Shown one piece after another: positions 1 to 6,885 of a DNA stretch of 32,012 nucleotides. The notes under the pieces were generated by a model, which saw nothing but the letters and a program-made list of their open reading frames with translations, was not told where the DNA came from and searched no databases. The DNA lies in contig MIBJ01000078.1 of the NCBI GenBank assembly GCA_001829495.1, positions 1-32,012 of the forward strand, given 5' to 3'. Each line of letters begins with the position of its first letter. Position 1 is the first letter of the stretch. A program made the position numbers and the translations under genes. The DNA comes from Spirochaetes bacterium RBG_16_49_21 (GTDB taxonomy: Bacteria; Spirochaetota; UBA4802; UBA5550).

Positions 1-1578
1 GGTCATCTTCCGGAGGCTCTCGCCGGTGTCGCCGGCGGTATGGAGAATGTTCCGGATGCTCTCCTCCACCTTCACGCTCTCCTGTATCAGACCCTTCTGG
101 GCTCTGTTCAGCTCCTCCGCGAGATTCTTCGACTTCTCCCCTTCCTCCTTCTGAGTGATGGTGGACTGGTATATCATGTCGACCGAAGAAGTGAGCTCTT
201 CATAGGTCGCGGACATCTGCTCGCTCGTGCTCGCCTGCTCCATGGACAGGCCGGAAAACCGGCCGGCGATCTCTTCAAGCTGGCCGCTCACCCTGATGAA
301 CTCCTGCGTAAGCCCGGTGGCCGTGCCCACGATCCCTTGAAGACGTGAGGCGCGCTCCTGTGCAAGCCTCTCGCTCTCCCGCTGATCGGCGAGCGCTACT
401 TTGAGCTCCTTCTGCATGACGTTGATCTTATCGGCCAGGGCCAGGGAGAAGAGCACGACCACCAGGGCCGAGCCGATCTGTATCCCCCATTCGGTGATGA
501 ACATCTCCGGCAGCACACCGAAGGTCTTGAGCACGTACAGGACAATGCCAATCATGAGCCCGACGGAGCCGATGTTCAGGAACACGGCCGGCCGGGAGCG
601 GTAAAAGAGCGGGATCACACTGAATATGAAATAAGAAACGTTTATGACGCCGGAGAGCAGGGTGGCCACCTGGATGGCAACGGAATACTTAACCAGGAGG
701 CTCATCACCGCCCAGAAAAGCGCCACGGGTAACAGTCCCCATACGAATATTTTGTGAATAACCTTGAATTTTCGGCGCAATTCAAGGATGTCCCACATGA
801 ATACTCCCCAACAGAAAACCGACAGGCACATGAACAGGGGGAGGGAATTGGACCCCCACCAGATTGCGTTGGGCCAGAGGTACTGGAACGAATAGCCGTT
901 GAGCGTCATCTGGAACAGAATATAAGAAGCGATGAACAGAACATAGAACAAGTAGCTCCGGTCCCGGCTCGATACGAAGATCACAAAGTTATACACGATC
1001 ATTATTATCATGAAGCCGTAGTAAATCCAGATAACCGGAAGCTTCTCCTGGTTCCTGATCAGATAAGCCTTCTGGGACATGAGCACGGGGATGAAATTCA
1101 TTGAGCTTGCGCTCTCGATTCTCAGATAGTATGTATGAGGTCCCGAACCGGTCCTGAGATCGAACACGAAATTCTTATCCTCGATGTCGCGATTGCCGAA
1201 AGGATACTTGTTGCCGGTTTTTATAGCCCTATATCCGCCATTGGCCGGGACATACAGGTCCACATAATTGAGCAGGGGATAGGTTATCTCAAAAAACAGG
1301 TCCAAGATCTCCGTGCCGGTATTGTTAACCGCAAAGCGGAACCAGTACGCGGATGGGGTAAACCCGAAATTCAGGGATTCCGATCGAGATACGGTCCATT
1401 CTGTCTCTTGAACTATCTGATCTATGGTTAAGGTTTTGGTTTTGTCCTCAAGGTATTCCAGAGATTCGCCGATCGATTTTGAGGTGAACGAGTCGCCGAC
1501 CGGAATGCCCTGCAGCGCGAACAGCGATGCAGGGGACGAAAGAAGCGATACTAAAATTATGATCTTTTTTAACATCAT
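1..1578 (-). CDS. 7TMR-DISM receptor with methyl-accepting-type tail, C-terminus cut by window edge
   Basis: Reading the minus strand from ATG at 1578 gives an open frame of 526 codons to the window edge with no stop. Residues 1-22 look like a signal peptide. Residues 30-170 resemble the 7TMR-DISMED2 extracellular domain (motif SAYWFRFAVNN at 76-86). About seven hydrophobic helices follow (182-385), as in 7TMR-DISM sensors. After a coiled-coil linker, residues 400-526 are polar and heptad-like (MEQASTSEQMSATYEELTSS), typical of the first part of a methyl-accepting chemotaxis signalling domain. The AGGA upstream of the ATG supports this start; a second ATG follows immediately. It lies 28 bp downstream of the membrane-protein gene on the same strand, so the two are probably co-transcribed. 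Ligand unknown. Family assignment is by motif and topology. The missing C-terminus prevents deciding between an MCP output and another effector. Confidence 0.85.
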   Translation of the reverse strand, partial: MMLKKIIILVSLLSSPASLFALQGIPVGDSFTSKSIGESLEYLEDKTKTLTIDQIVQETEWTVSRSESLNFGFTPSAYWFRFAVNNTGTEILDLFFEITYPLLNYVDLYVPANGGYRAIKTGNKYPFGNRDIEDKNFVFDLRTGSGPHTYYLRIESASSMNFIPVLMSQKAYLIRNQEKLPVIWIYYGFMIIMIVYNFVIFVSSRDRSYLFYVLFIASYILFQMTLNGYSFQYLWPNAIWWGSNSLPLFMCLSVFCWGVFMWDILELRRKFKVIHKIFVWGLLPVALFWAVMSLLVKYSVAIQVATLLSGVINVSYFIFSVIPLFYRSRPAVFLNIGSVGLMIGIVLYVLKTFGVLPEMFITEWGIQIGSALVVVLFSLALADKINVMQKELKVALADQRESERLAQERASRLQGIVGTATGLTQEFIRVSGQLEEIAGRFSGLSMEQASTSEQMSATYEELTSSVDMIYQSTITQKEEGEKSKNLAEELNRAQKGLIQESVKVEESIRNILHTAGDTGESLRKMT

Positions 1579-1606
1579 GGGAAATCCTCACTCTACAGAT
1601 CTGGGT

Positions 1607-2542
1607 CTATTTCAAAACATTTTTCTTAACCTGAACATAGAAAAACGACAGCACGTTGAAAAACAGCGATAAGACAAAGGACACCAGCACGGTCAGTGCG
1701 ATGCCGTAGGTTATATTCAGGACTGCTCCGAGCATCCTGATATAGTTGAACACGGCACTGCCGTACTGCTGCAGAGCAGCCGCCGGATCGGTGCGCGGCG
1801 CGATCTTAGTGATGATGTCGGTGATGTATGAAGGCTTCAGCACGGCGTTGAAGATCTGGGGATACGCCGGGCTGATGTTCCACTGCACGGCACGGGTCAT
1901 GCCAGCCGCATACCGGGCTATCATAAGAATCGGGCCGAGGAAAAGCACCAGGAGCGCGAGCGCCGCTGCCGTGTAGGCGATGATGAGAAGCCCCCTCTTT
2001 TTCACCAGTTCATAGAAATCGAAAGGCAGCTGCTTGAGGCCCCTCCCCTCGCCGATCATGGGCGGTGCGGCTATCCATATGAGGAGCGCCGCGGTTACGA
2101 CCGCGAAGTTGACGGCGAAGAGCGGCAGTGAGAGCAGGGTGAGGATCACCGGGCCTGCATAGGGAATGAAGCCGAACAGCGAAAATATCATCTGCGCAAG
2201 CGCCGTAATAAAAATAGCAACTATAGAGGCGAGCAGTATGCCGGCAATCTCCGGGCTCCGCCTCCCGGTGTACAGAACCAGGGATTTTAAATCATGATCT
2301 CCGGCCAGGGCATTTTCCCGGTGGATAGCGGCGTATATCAGGAGGATGCCGACAAACAGAAAAAAGAAGCCCGCATTCTGTAAAAAAGAATGCGTGTCCC
2401 CGCCCCTTTCAGGGATTTGCGCCAGGATCGAGAATAGAGCGAACAGGACCACGCCTGCTGACAGGAAGATGAGACTGACCAGGCAGTCCCGGATCATCTT
2501 TTTCATAGTGAAATAGGATTTTAATTCTTTGAAATCTATCAT
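1607..2542 (-). CDS. polytopic inner-membrane protein of unknown function
   Basis: A protein of about 311 residues with roughly six hydrophobic segments (near residues 20-45, 55-75, 100-125, 130-160, 185-210 and 275-305), so an integral membrane protein. I recognise no family or catalytic motif. The start is set at ATG 2542 because AGGTG sits six bases upstream; the longer GTG start at 2551 falls inside that ribosome-binding site. The gene is followed after 28 bp by the 7TMR-DISM receptor gene, which suggests a shared transcript and possibly a shared sensory or envelope role. That role is inference from position only. Confidence 0.7.
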   Translation of the reverse strand: MIDFKELKSYFTMKKMIRDCLVSLIFLSAGVVLFALFSILAQIPERGGDTHSFLQNAGFFFLFVGILLIYAAIHRENALAGDHDLKSLVLYTGRRSPEIAGILLASIVAIFITALAQMIFSLFGFIPYAGPVILTLLSLPLFAVNFAVVTAALLIWIAAPPMIGEGRGLKQLPFDFYELVKKRGLLIIAYTAAALALLVLFLGPILMIARYAAGMTRAVQWNISPAYPQIFNAVLKPSYITDIITKIAPRTDPAAALQQYGSAVFNYIRMLGAVLNITYGIALTVLVSFVLSLFFNVLSFFYVQVKKNVLK

Positions 2543-2639
2543 GTCATTCACCTGCCTGGAGAATAAATTATCGTGTCTTGATCAACGGATCGATTCAGGG
2601 ATTCCTTAAAGCGCGGAATTCTAATTCCACAGCAAATCT

Positions 2640-2667
2640 ATTATTTTTTTAGACAAATTTTTAGCAA
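2640..2667 (-). promoter_or_regulatory. candidate sigma70-type promoter for the membrane protein/7TMR operon
   Basis: On the minus strand, TTGCTA (2667-2662) and AATAAT (2645-2640) are separated by 16 bp in an AT-rich stretch about 100 bp upstream of ATG 2542. Each box partly matches consensus. AT-rich sequence gives such matches easily, so confidence is low. Confidence 0.25.
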
Positions 2668-2773
2668 CTGTTTTTAGGAGCTTAGTTGTGAAGTTTTTGT
2701 TTTTTCGGAAAAGCTTTAAAAAATTTGGGCGCGTCTCAAAAACCTAACCATATCATTTTCGACTCACTCACCG

Positions 2774-2866
2774 CTCAACTCATCCCCCCGGCCCCCTTCT
2801 CTTCAGGGAAGAGAAGGGGGAGATTTACGCAATAAGCTTCTTGTACCGACCCCCCTCTTTACGGAT
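2774..2866. repeat. degenerate copy of the TGACCTCA-ended two-hairpin repeat
   Basis: The stretch CAACTCATCCCCCC leads into a perfect 13-bp hairpin (CCCCCTTCTCTTC, loop AGG, 2790-2818). A spacer containing AATAAGCTTCTTG and a disrupted second C-rich arm follow. The same order of parts, including the AAGCTTATTG-like spacer, occurs at 30095-30207, so this is a decayed relative. It lies between divergent genes and has no T-run, so it is not a simple terminator. Confidence 0.6.
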
Positions 2867-2906
2867 CAGACAATTTTATTGACAAACATTCGGAGCAGAA
2901 CACTAA

Positions 2907-3992
2907 TTGATTGTTGTTATGAATATGAAACTGAAAAAAATCCTCATAATCTCCGGCATCGCCGTATTCGCCGTGACTGCGCTGCTTGTAACAACGGCGG
3001 CGATCGGCTACTCTATCGCCATACAGAAACCGAGCATGAGGTTTCTCCTGAGCAACTCAGGGTTCCGCACCCCGACGGACTACACGAAAAAAGAAATATT
3101 CATAGATGTCAGCGGCGAAAAGATCTCCGTCATGGCGTACCGTCACCCGCGGGTTAAGTCAAACAGATACTTCGTTCTCCAGCATGGGCTCACACCGGAG
3201 GCCAATAAGCATCCCCGGATCAACCTGTTCGCGGCCTCCCTCTGCGATGCGACCGGCATGAACGTGCTCATACCCGCGGTCAAGGGAAGCGTGGAAGGCG
3301 CCACGATCGAGAAGACCTATAATCGCATGTCGCAGATTTATGTTACGCTCGTTAAGAAATTCCCCGGCAGGTACCGGGCATTCGGCGCCTGCATCAGCGC
3401 AAACATTCTACTGGTGGCCCTGAACCGGGTGCCGCCTGAGATATACCCGGAGAAAATTTTCATGCTGGGCCCTTTTTTCAGCGGCAAGGGCCTATTCGAC
3501 TTCTTCAACAAGATTGCCAAGCCTGAAGACATCGATATCATGGTAAAAATGGCGCTCACCCTGAACATGGATATCTATACCGAAAAAGAAAAAAGCCTCA
3601 TCCGCAGGGCCATAGCAGCGTCAAAGCCGGGAACGACCGACCGGAGCGAGATGAAAAAGATCCTCGGCCGAAAGCTCTACAACGACATCGCGGTGGTGAG
3701 GCTCCATCACAGGGATTTCGAGGCCATCAGCCCGGGCGTCATGTTCGGGAAGAACCGGAGCGCGAACTGCAAATATTTCATCCTTCATTCAAAGACCGAC
3801 AACATCATTCCCTTTTTCGAAGGCAGGAACCTGTCGGACTTCATGAAGAAGAGCGGAATCAGCACCAATTTCCTCGGGTCCGAGTACCTGGAGCACGCGC
3901 AGAACCAGGTTTCCGTCACCGGATTCCTCAAGGAGATGAAATACCTGATCCGCTTTTTCGACGAGCTGTTCGAGGGGGACGTGGAGAGGTGA
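2907..3992 (+). CDS. membrane-anchored alpha/beta hydrolase-like protein with Cys in the nucleophile position
   Basis: A 361-residue protein with an N-terminal hydrophobic anchor (residues 11-37) and an alpha/beta hydrolase-like body. Seen: an oxyanion-type LQHG (91-94), a nucleophile-elbow-like G-A-C-I-S (160-164), an acidic residue in HSKTDNIIPF (Asp298) and a late His (EHAQ, His330). The normal G-x-S-x-G is replaced by G-x-C-x-S, so the triad would be Cys162-Asp298-His330, as in Cys-dependent members such as dienelactone hydrolase, or else inactive. The substrate cannot be inferred. The start is TTG 2907, with GGAG 11 bp upstream. ATG 2919 or 2925 are alternatives that keep the membrane anchor. 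It stands alone, divergent from the 7TMR operon. Confidence 0.65.
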   Translation: MIVVMNMKLKKILIISGIAVFAVTALLVTTAAIGYSIAIQKPSMRFLLSNSGFRTPTDYTKKEIFIDVSGEKISVMAYRHPRVKSNRYFVLQHGLTPEANKHPRINLFAASLCDATGMNVLIPAVKGSVEGATIEKTYNRMSQIYVTLVKKFPGRYRAFGACISANILLVALNRVPPEIYPEKIFMLGPFFSGKGLFDFFNKIAKPEDIDIMVKMALTLNMDIYTEKEKSLIRRAIAASKPGTTDRSEMKKILGRKLYNDIAVVRLHHRDFEAISPGVMFGKNRSANCKYFILHSKTDNIIPFFEGRNLSDFMKKSGISTNFLGSEYLEHAQNQVSVTGFLKEMKYLIRFFDELFEGDVER

Positions 3993-4124
3993 AAATGGGT
4001 ATTATGATCCAGAGATTGCACGATTTGTTACTCCTGAAAGACTATCATTATAAAATTATAGAAAAAAATGAAAAATTTATTATCGTATGATTTGTAGAAG
4101 CTTAGACTATACCTGACACTTCGA

Positions 4125-4155
4125 GACTGTTCGCTGAACTGTTAAAATTTTTTTT
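4125..4155 (+). terminator. weak candidate terminator after the hydrolase gene
   Basis: An imperfect stem around GTTCGCTGAAC (one internal mismatch) is followed by AAAA and an eight-T run (4148-4155), 130 bp after the hydrolase stop. The stem is short, so this is tentative. Confidence 0.3.
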
Positions 4156-4409
4156 CTGATCATACTTTTTCCCAAATTCCAACCGCAGAAAACGTGCCCT
4201 TTTTCGATCGATTCCCGAGCTTTTTTGTAAAAACTTTCCCAATGCCGTCATATTTCCGACAATAACGTGGGTCGCGGTTCGGGTGATGAGTAAGAAAGTA
4301 TTGCGTGTCGGGTGTCGAGTAAGCGTTCAGGCAACCCCACCTTCCCTTCTGCGGGGACGCTATGGAATAAGAACCACATCTCCCAGAGCATTTATGCCGA
4401 AAAAATAGG

Positions 4410-4440
4410 TTGATTTATTTACTATTAGTGATTTTATGCT
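4410..4440 (+). promoter_or_regulatory. candidate promoter for the DUF4160/DUF2442 pair
   Basis: TTGATT (4410-4415) and TATGCT (4435-4440) lie 19 bp apart in AT-rich sequence, 25 bp upstream of the GTG start at 4465. Spacing is slightly long; low confidence. Confidence 0.3.
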
Positions 4441-4464
4441 ATCTTAAAAAATAGGACCGGATAC

Positions 4465-4710
4465 GTGCCGAAGATTTTTGAATGGAATGGGTACAAGTTT
4501 TTGTTTTTTTCCAATGAAGGTGATCCGCTGGAGCCGTGCCATATCCATGTGCGGAAAGGCGGGAACCTGGCAAAATTTTGGGTCGCCCCCGAAGTGTATC
4601 TGGATTCGTCATGGGGCCTGACTACCAAAGAATTGCATACGTTGGAAAAAGTTATTGAGGAGCATAAAGATTTGATTATGGAGAAATGGGATGAGCACTT
4701 TAACCGTTGA
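4465..4710 (+). CDS. DUF4160 domain protein
   Basis: An 81-residue protein matching the DUF4160 pattern over its whole length: MPKIFEWNGYKFLFFSNEGD at the start, the histidine-rich PCHIHVRKGG (24-33), AKFWV, and a C-terminal helix ending in the usual EKWDEHF. The GTG start at 4465 is supported by AGGA eight bases upstream. It overlaps the next gene by 20 bp, so the two are translationally linked. DUF4160 proteins are commonly encoded next to DUF2442 proteins. The pair has been discussed as toxin-antitoxin-like, but no toxic activity can be read from the sequence. Confidence 0.85.
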   Translation: MPKIFEWNGYKFLFFSNEGDPLEPCHIHVRKGGNLAKFWVAPEVYLDSSWGLTTKELHTLEKVIEEHKDLIMEKWDEHFNR

Positions 4711-4945
4711 GGCGCGGGCGCAGAAGGTGTGGTTTGATGAGTTCAGCATGTGGATCATGTTCACTGACGGACGTCAGCTATCGGTGCCCCTGGCATATTT
4801 TCCGCGATTGCATAACGCGACTCCTGAGCAAAGAAATAATTTTGAGATGAGCGGCGGAGGAATCGGCCTTCACTGGGATGAATTGGATGAGGATATACAT
4901 GTTCCCGGCCTCTTGCTTGGTCGATACGCGAAACAAGCCGGTTGA
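4691..4945 (+). CDS. DUF2442 domain protein
   Basis: An 84-residue protein of the DUF2442 type. Seen are a short beta-rich N-terminus (VWFDEFSMWIMFTDGRQLSV), the conserved PLAYFPRL, the helix ATPEQRNNFEMSGGGIGLHW, and the acidic end DELDEDIHVPGLL. The start at ATG 4691 has GGAG seven bases upstream and lies inside the end of the DUF4160 gene. Small size, overlap and the fixed pairing suggest a two-component unit, with this protein the likely DNA- or partner-binding member. That role is inference. Confidence 0.85.
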   Translation: MSTLTVEARAQKVWFDEFSMWIMFTDGRQLSVPLAYFPRLHNATPEQRNNFEMSGGGIGLHWDELDEDIHVPGLLLGRYAKQAG

Positions 4946-4963
4946 TTCATGCATCTTAAAGCG

Positions 4964-5056
4964 GTCCAACACGCGACACTCGTTACCCGTTACGCGCCCC
5001 TCATCACACGTCACCCGCTACTCGTCACTCGACACACGTCACTCGATCATCAAATC
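4964..5056 (-). repeat. degenerate CGTGTCGAGTGA repeat array at the 3' end of the porin gene
   Basis: Read on the minus strand, the sequence runs through about eight variants of a 10-12 bp unit (CGAGTGACG, TGTGTCGAGTGACGAGT, GCGGGTGACG, CGTAACGGGTAACGAG). It begins at the porin stop codon (TGA at 5052-5050). Related arrays follow the FAD oxidoreductase (11850-11903) and the hydrolase (4267-4325). There are no constant spacers, so it is not CRISPR. Confidence 0.65.
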
Positions 5057-6567
5057 CTCATCCCGACCTCAATAATCGCGCTGTGATTCGTTCCGCCGTA
5101 CGAATAACCAGGATTCAAAAGGTAAGCCGGGAGCCAGTTTGTGGGATCGTTGAGCAGAGAGACGTTCCCGAGCTTGGTCGCGCTTCTCGGTACCAGATAC
5201 TGGTATTGATAGGACAGAATAATCACAACCTGGCCCCCGAGCCTCCACATTTGGGGTATGGTGAATTTCAGACCGAGGGATGCGAGGTGCTTGTCGTTGT
5301 CCAGGAAATTGTACATGCCGTAGATCAACTGGTTCGCGTTTGAGCCGGAGAGCTTTAACCCCAGTGCGCTGGTCGCGCTTTCAGGAACATACGAGGGAAC
5401 GTACGAATATCCCATCATGACCGAGAGCCAGGAGAGCGGGGTGTCGTATTTGACGCCCGCCTTGTGCGCGTAAACGTTCCGGTACTTGGGGATGCCGATA
5501 TAATTGCTCTTGATCATCTTTGAATGGCCCGCTTCGGACCATTGCTCCCAGGTTATGTCGTACGAAAGGGTGACTCCCCATCTGGAGTAGGCGATGCCGC
5601 CGGTCAGGGCGTTGGGAGAGTAGTAATCGTAGATCGCGAGGAGCAGGTTCATCTGGATGATGCCGCCTAAAATGGCTGCCGCGGTATCAAAAGGATCGAT
5701 CTTGAGATCGGTTTTCATGCGGTATGATCCTCCGATATGGAGTCCATCGAGCGCGCTCACCAGTTTTCCCGGGCTCAGGTACACGCCTGCCAGGGCGCCG
5801 GGCGAAAATCTCAGATCCATGGTGGACTGGCCGACCGGTATCTGCGCATTGCCGGTAAGCGCGGCGTCAAGAAAGACCCTGCCCTGGCCCGCGAACGACA
5901 GGTTCACTCCCACGCCGGCCCCCATGAGGTCGTTGAGGAAGCCCAGGCCCGCGCCGGCAAGGATCATGGCCCGCTGCGCCTCCCTGCCGTAGCTTAAGAA
6001 ATCGTGGGTGCGCGGGTCAACGTCGTAAACCTTAACCATGCTCCCGTCAGCGTTGATCGCGAGGCCCACGCCCAGGCGGGCGGATGAAATGAAGTCCGGC
6101 ATCTTGAACAGGACGTTGAGATCAACGGCTGCCCCGAGGGATATATAACCGTACGGATCGATCTTGGCTGCGTTGGTCTCCAGGGGAACATAGCTTCCGC
6201 CGCTCTGGCCGAAGCGCTGAATATTGAGCTCCAGCTTGGGAAAAGTATACATAAACCCTATGGCGATCTGGCTCGGATAAATCTTTTCCTTACCCGCATC
6301 CTGTCCCGGCTCCGGTTTCTTGAGCTTGAGATCCGCATCTCCAAACTTGGGCGCGGGTTTGCCGGTCAGATCGCGGGTCCTGCCCAGGCCGGCCATGTTG
6401 TACCAGACCGATGACCAGTCGCTCACGGTAGCGGCCATGGCGTTGCCGCGGCCGATCCCCTCTGCCGAGAAGCCGTAGGTCTCCGCCATGCTGGCTGCGA
6501 AGATATCCGCGGATGAAAAAACGAAAGAAAGAATGACTGAGAGAATGAGCAAATATTTTGACTTCAT
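5050..6567 (-). CDS. OmpP1/FadL-family outer-membrane transport protein
   Basis: A 505-residue exported protein. A signal peptide (about 1-25, ending IFA-AS) precedes the family's hallmark N-terminus, ETYGFSAEGIGRGNAMAATV, then SSVWYNMAGLGRT. The rest alternates polar and hydrophobic residues and ends in short strand-like segments (HSAIIEVGMRI), as expected of a beta-barrel. FadL-family porins carry long-chain fatty acids or other hydrophobic compounds across the outer membrane. A role in supplying the acyl-CoA synthetase and beta-oxidation genes at 14.5-23 kb is plausible inference. The start ATG has a GGTGAT site just upstream. The stop lies at the edge of a degenerate repeat array, so the last residues may vary between strains. 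Confidence 0.8.
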   Translation of the reverse strand: MKSKYLLILSVILSFVFSSADIFAASMAETYGFSAEGIGRGNAMAATVSDWSSVWYNMAGLGRTRDLTGKPAPKFGDADLKLKKPEPGQDAGKEKIYPSQIAIGFMYTFPKLELNIQRFGQSGGSYVPLETNAAKIDPYGYISLGAAVDLNVLFKMPDFISSARLGVGLAINADGSMVKVYDVDPRTHDFLSYGREAQRAMILAGAGLGFLNDLMGAGVGVNLSFAGQGRVFLDAALTGNAQIPVGQSTMDLRFSPGALAGVYLSPGKLVSALDGLHIGGSYRMKTDLKIDPFDTAAAILGGIIQMNLLLAIYDYYSPNALTGGIAYSRWGVTLSYDITWEQWSEAGHSKMIKSNYIGIPKYRNVYAHKAGVKYDTPLSWLSVMMGYSYVPSYVPESATSALGLKLSGSNANQLIYGMYNFLDNDKHLASLGLKFTIPQMWRLGGQVVIILSYQYQYLVPRSATKLGNVSLLNDPTNWLPAYLLNPGYSYGGTNHSAIIEVGMRI

Positions 6568-6594
6568 ATCATCACCCGTTGTTTCCTAAAAATA

Positions 6595-6628
6595 GATGAA
6601 GGCGAGGATGAGCATCCTCGCCTTCATC
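6595..6628. repeat. GAAGGCGAGGATG palindrome
   Basis: A perfect inverted repeat with 16-bp arms (GATGAAGGCGAGGATG at 6595-6610 and its complement at 6613-6628) and a 2-base loop, 28 bp upstream of the porin start. The same core recurs at 11802-11845 and 26033-26053, so it is a dispersed palindromic repeat rather than a gene-specific operator. It lacks a T-run. Confidence 0.75.
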
Positions 6629-6784
6629 CTGAATATGAGGGCATAAAGCTTCACCCATGCGCCTGCATACAGCAGTCGCCCCCTGTTTCCGCGGCAAGCT
6701 CTTCGAAGAACCCGGCTCACCTTAAATGTAACAGTAAAGGGAATGCGTGAGGATTACGCGGACAGGGCCGTCCGAAAAGAGCCC

Positions 6785-6836
6785 CCTAAATCCCACTTCG
6801 ACGGGCTCAGTGCGGCGCCCGGAGGGGGACTTAAGA
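6785..6836 (+). repeat. 52-bp direct repeat, copy A, downstream of the giant lipoprotein gene
   Basis: It matches copy B (11370-11421) at 50 of 52 positions in the same orientation, starting CCTAAATCCCACTTCGACGG and ending GGGGGACTTAAGA. The two copies bracket the 4.46-kb lipoprotein gene. The rest of the 6568-6885 gap holds the 6595-6628 palindrome and nothing else I can support. Confidence 0.8.
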
Positions 6837-6885
6837 CCTTCCCCTGAGAATATCCGCACAATCTTTTTTATTATATCTCCAATTC

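Larger units (their letters stand above)
3993..4464. other. gene-free stretch with a degenerate CGTGTCGAGTGA-type repeat
   Basis: No credible coding sequence was found here. Apart from the weak terminator and a promoter candidate, it holds a short array of related 10-12 bp units (about 4267-4325, e.g. GCGTGTCGGGTGTCGAGTAA). They read in the sense direction of the upstream hydrolase gene and match arrays near 4964-5056 and 11850-11903. Confidence 0.5.

Noticed and set aside
2879-3157. 92-codon plus-strand frame overlapping the start of the hydrolase
   Set aside because: It is the alternate frame of the membrane-anchored hydrolase, whose anchor and catalytic motifs lie in the other frame.
4964-5056. 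Possible CRISPR array
   Set aside because: Units are 10-12 bp, degenerate and contiguous, with no 25-40 bp repeats, no unique spacers and no cas genes nearby.
4878-5075. Plus-strand frame rich in RHS/TRHS repeats
   Set aside because: It overlaps the DUF2442 gene and is a translation of the degenerate repeat array and the antisense of the porin end.
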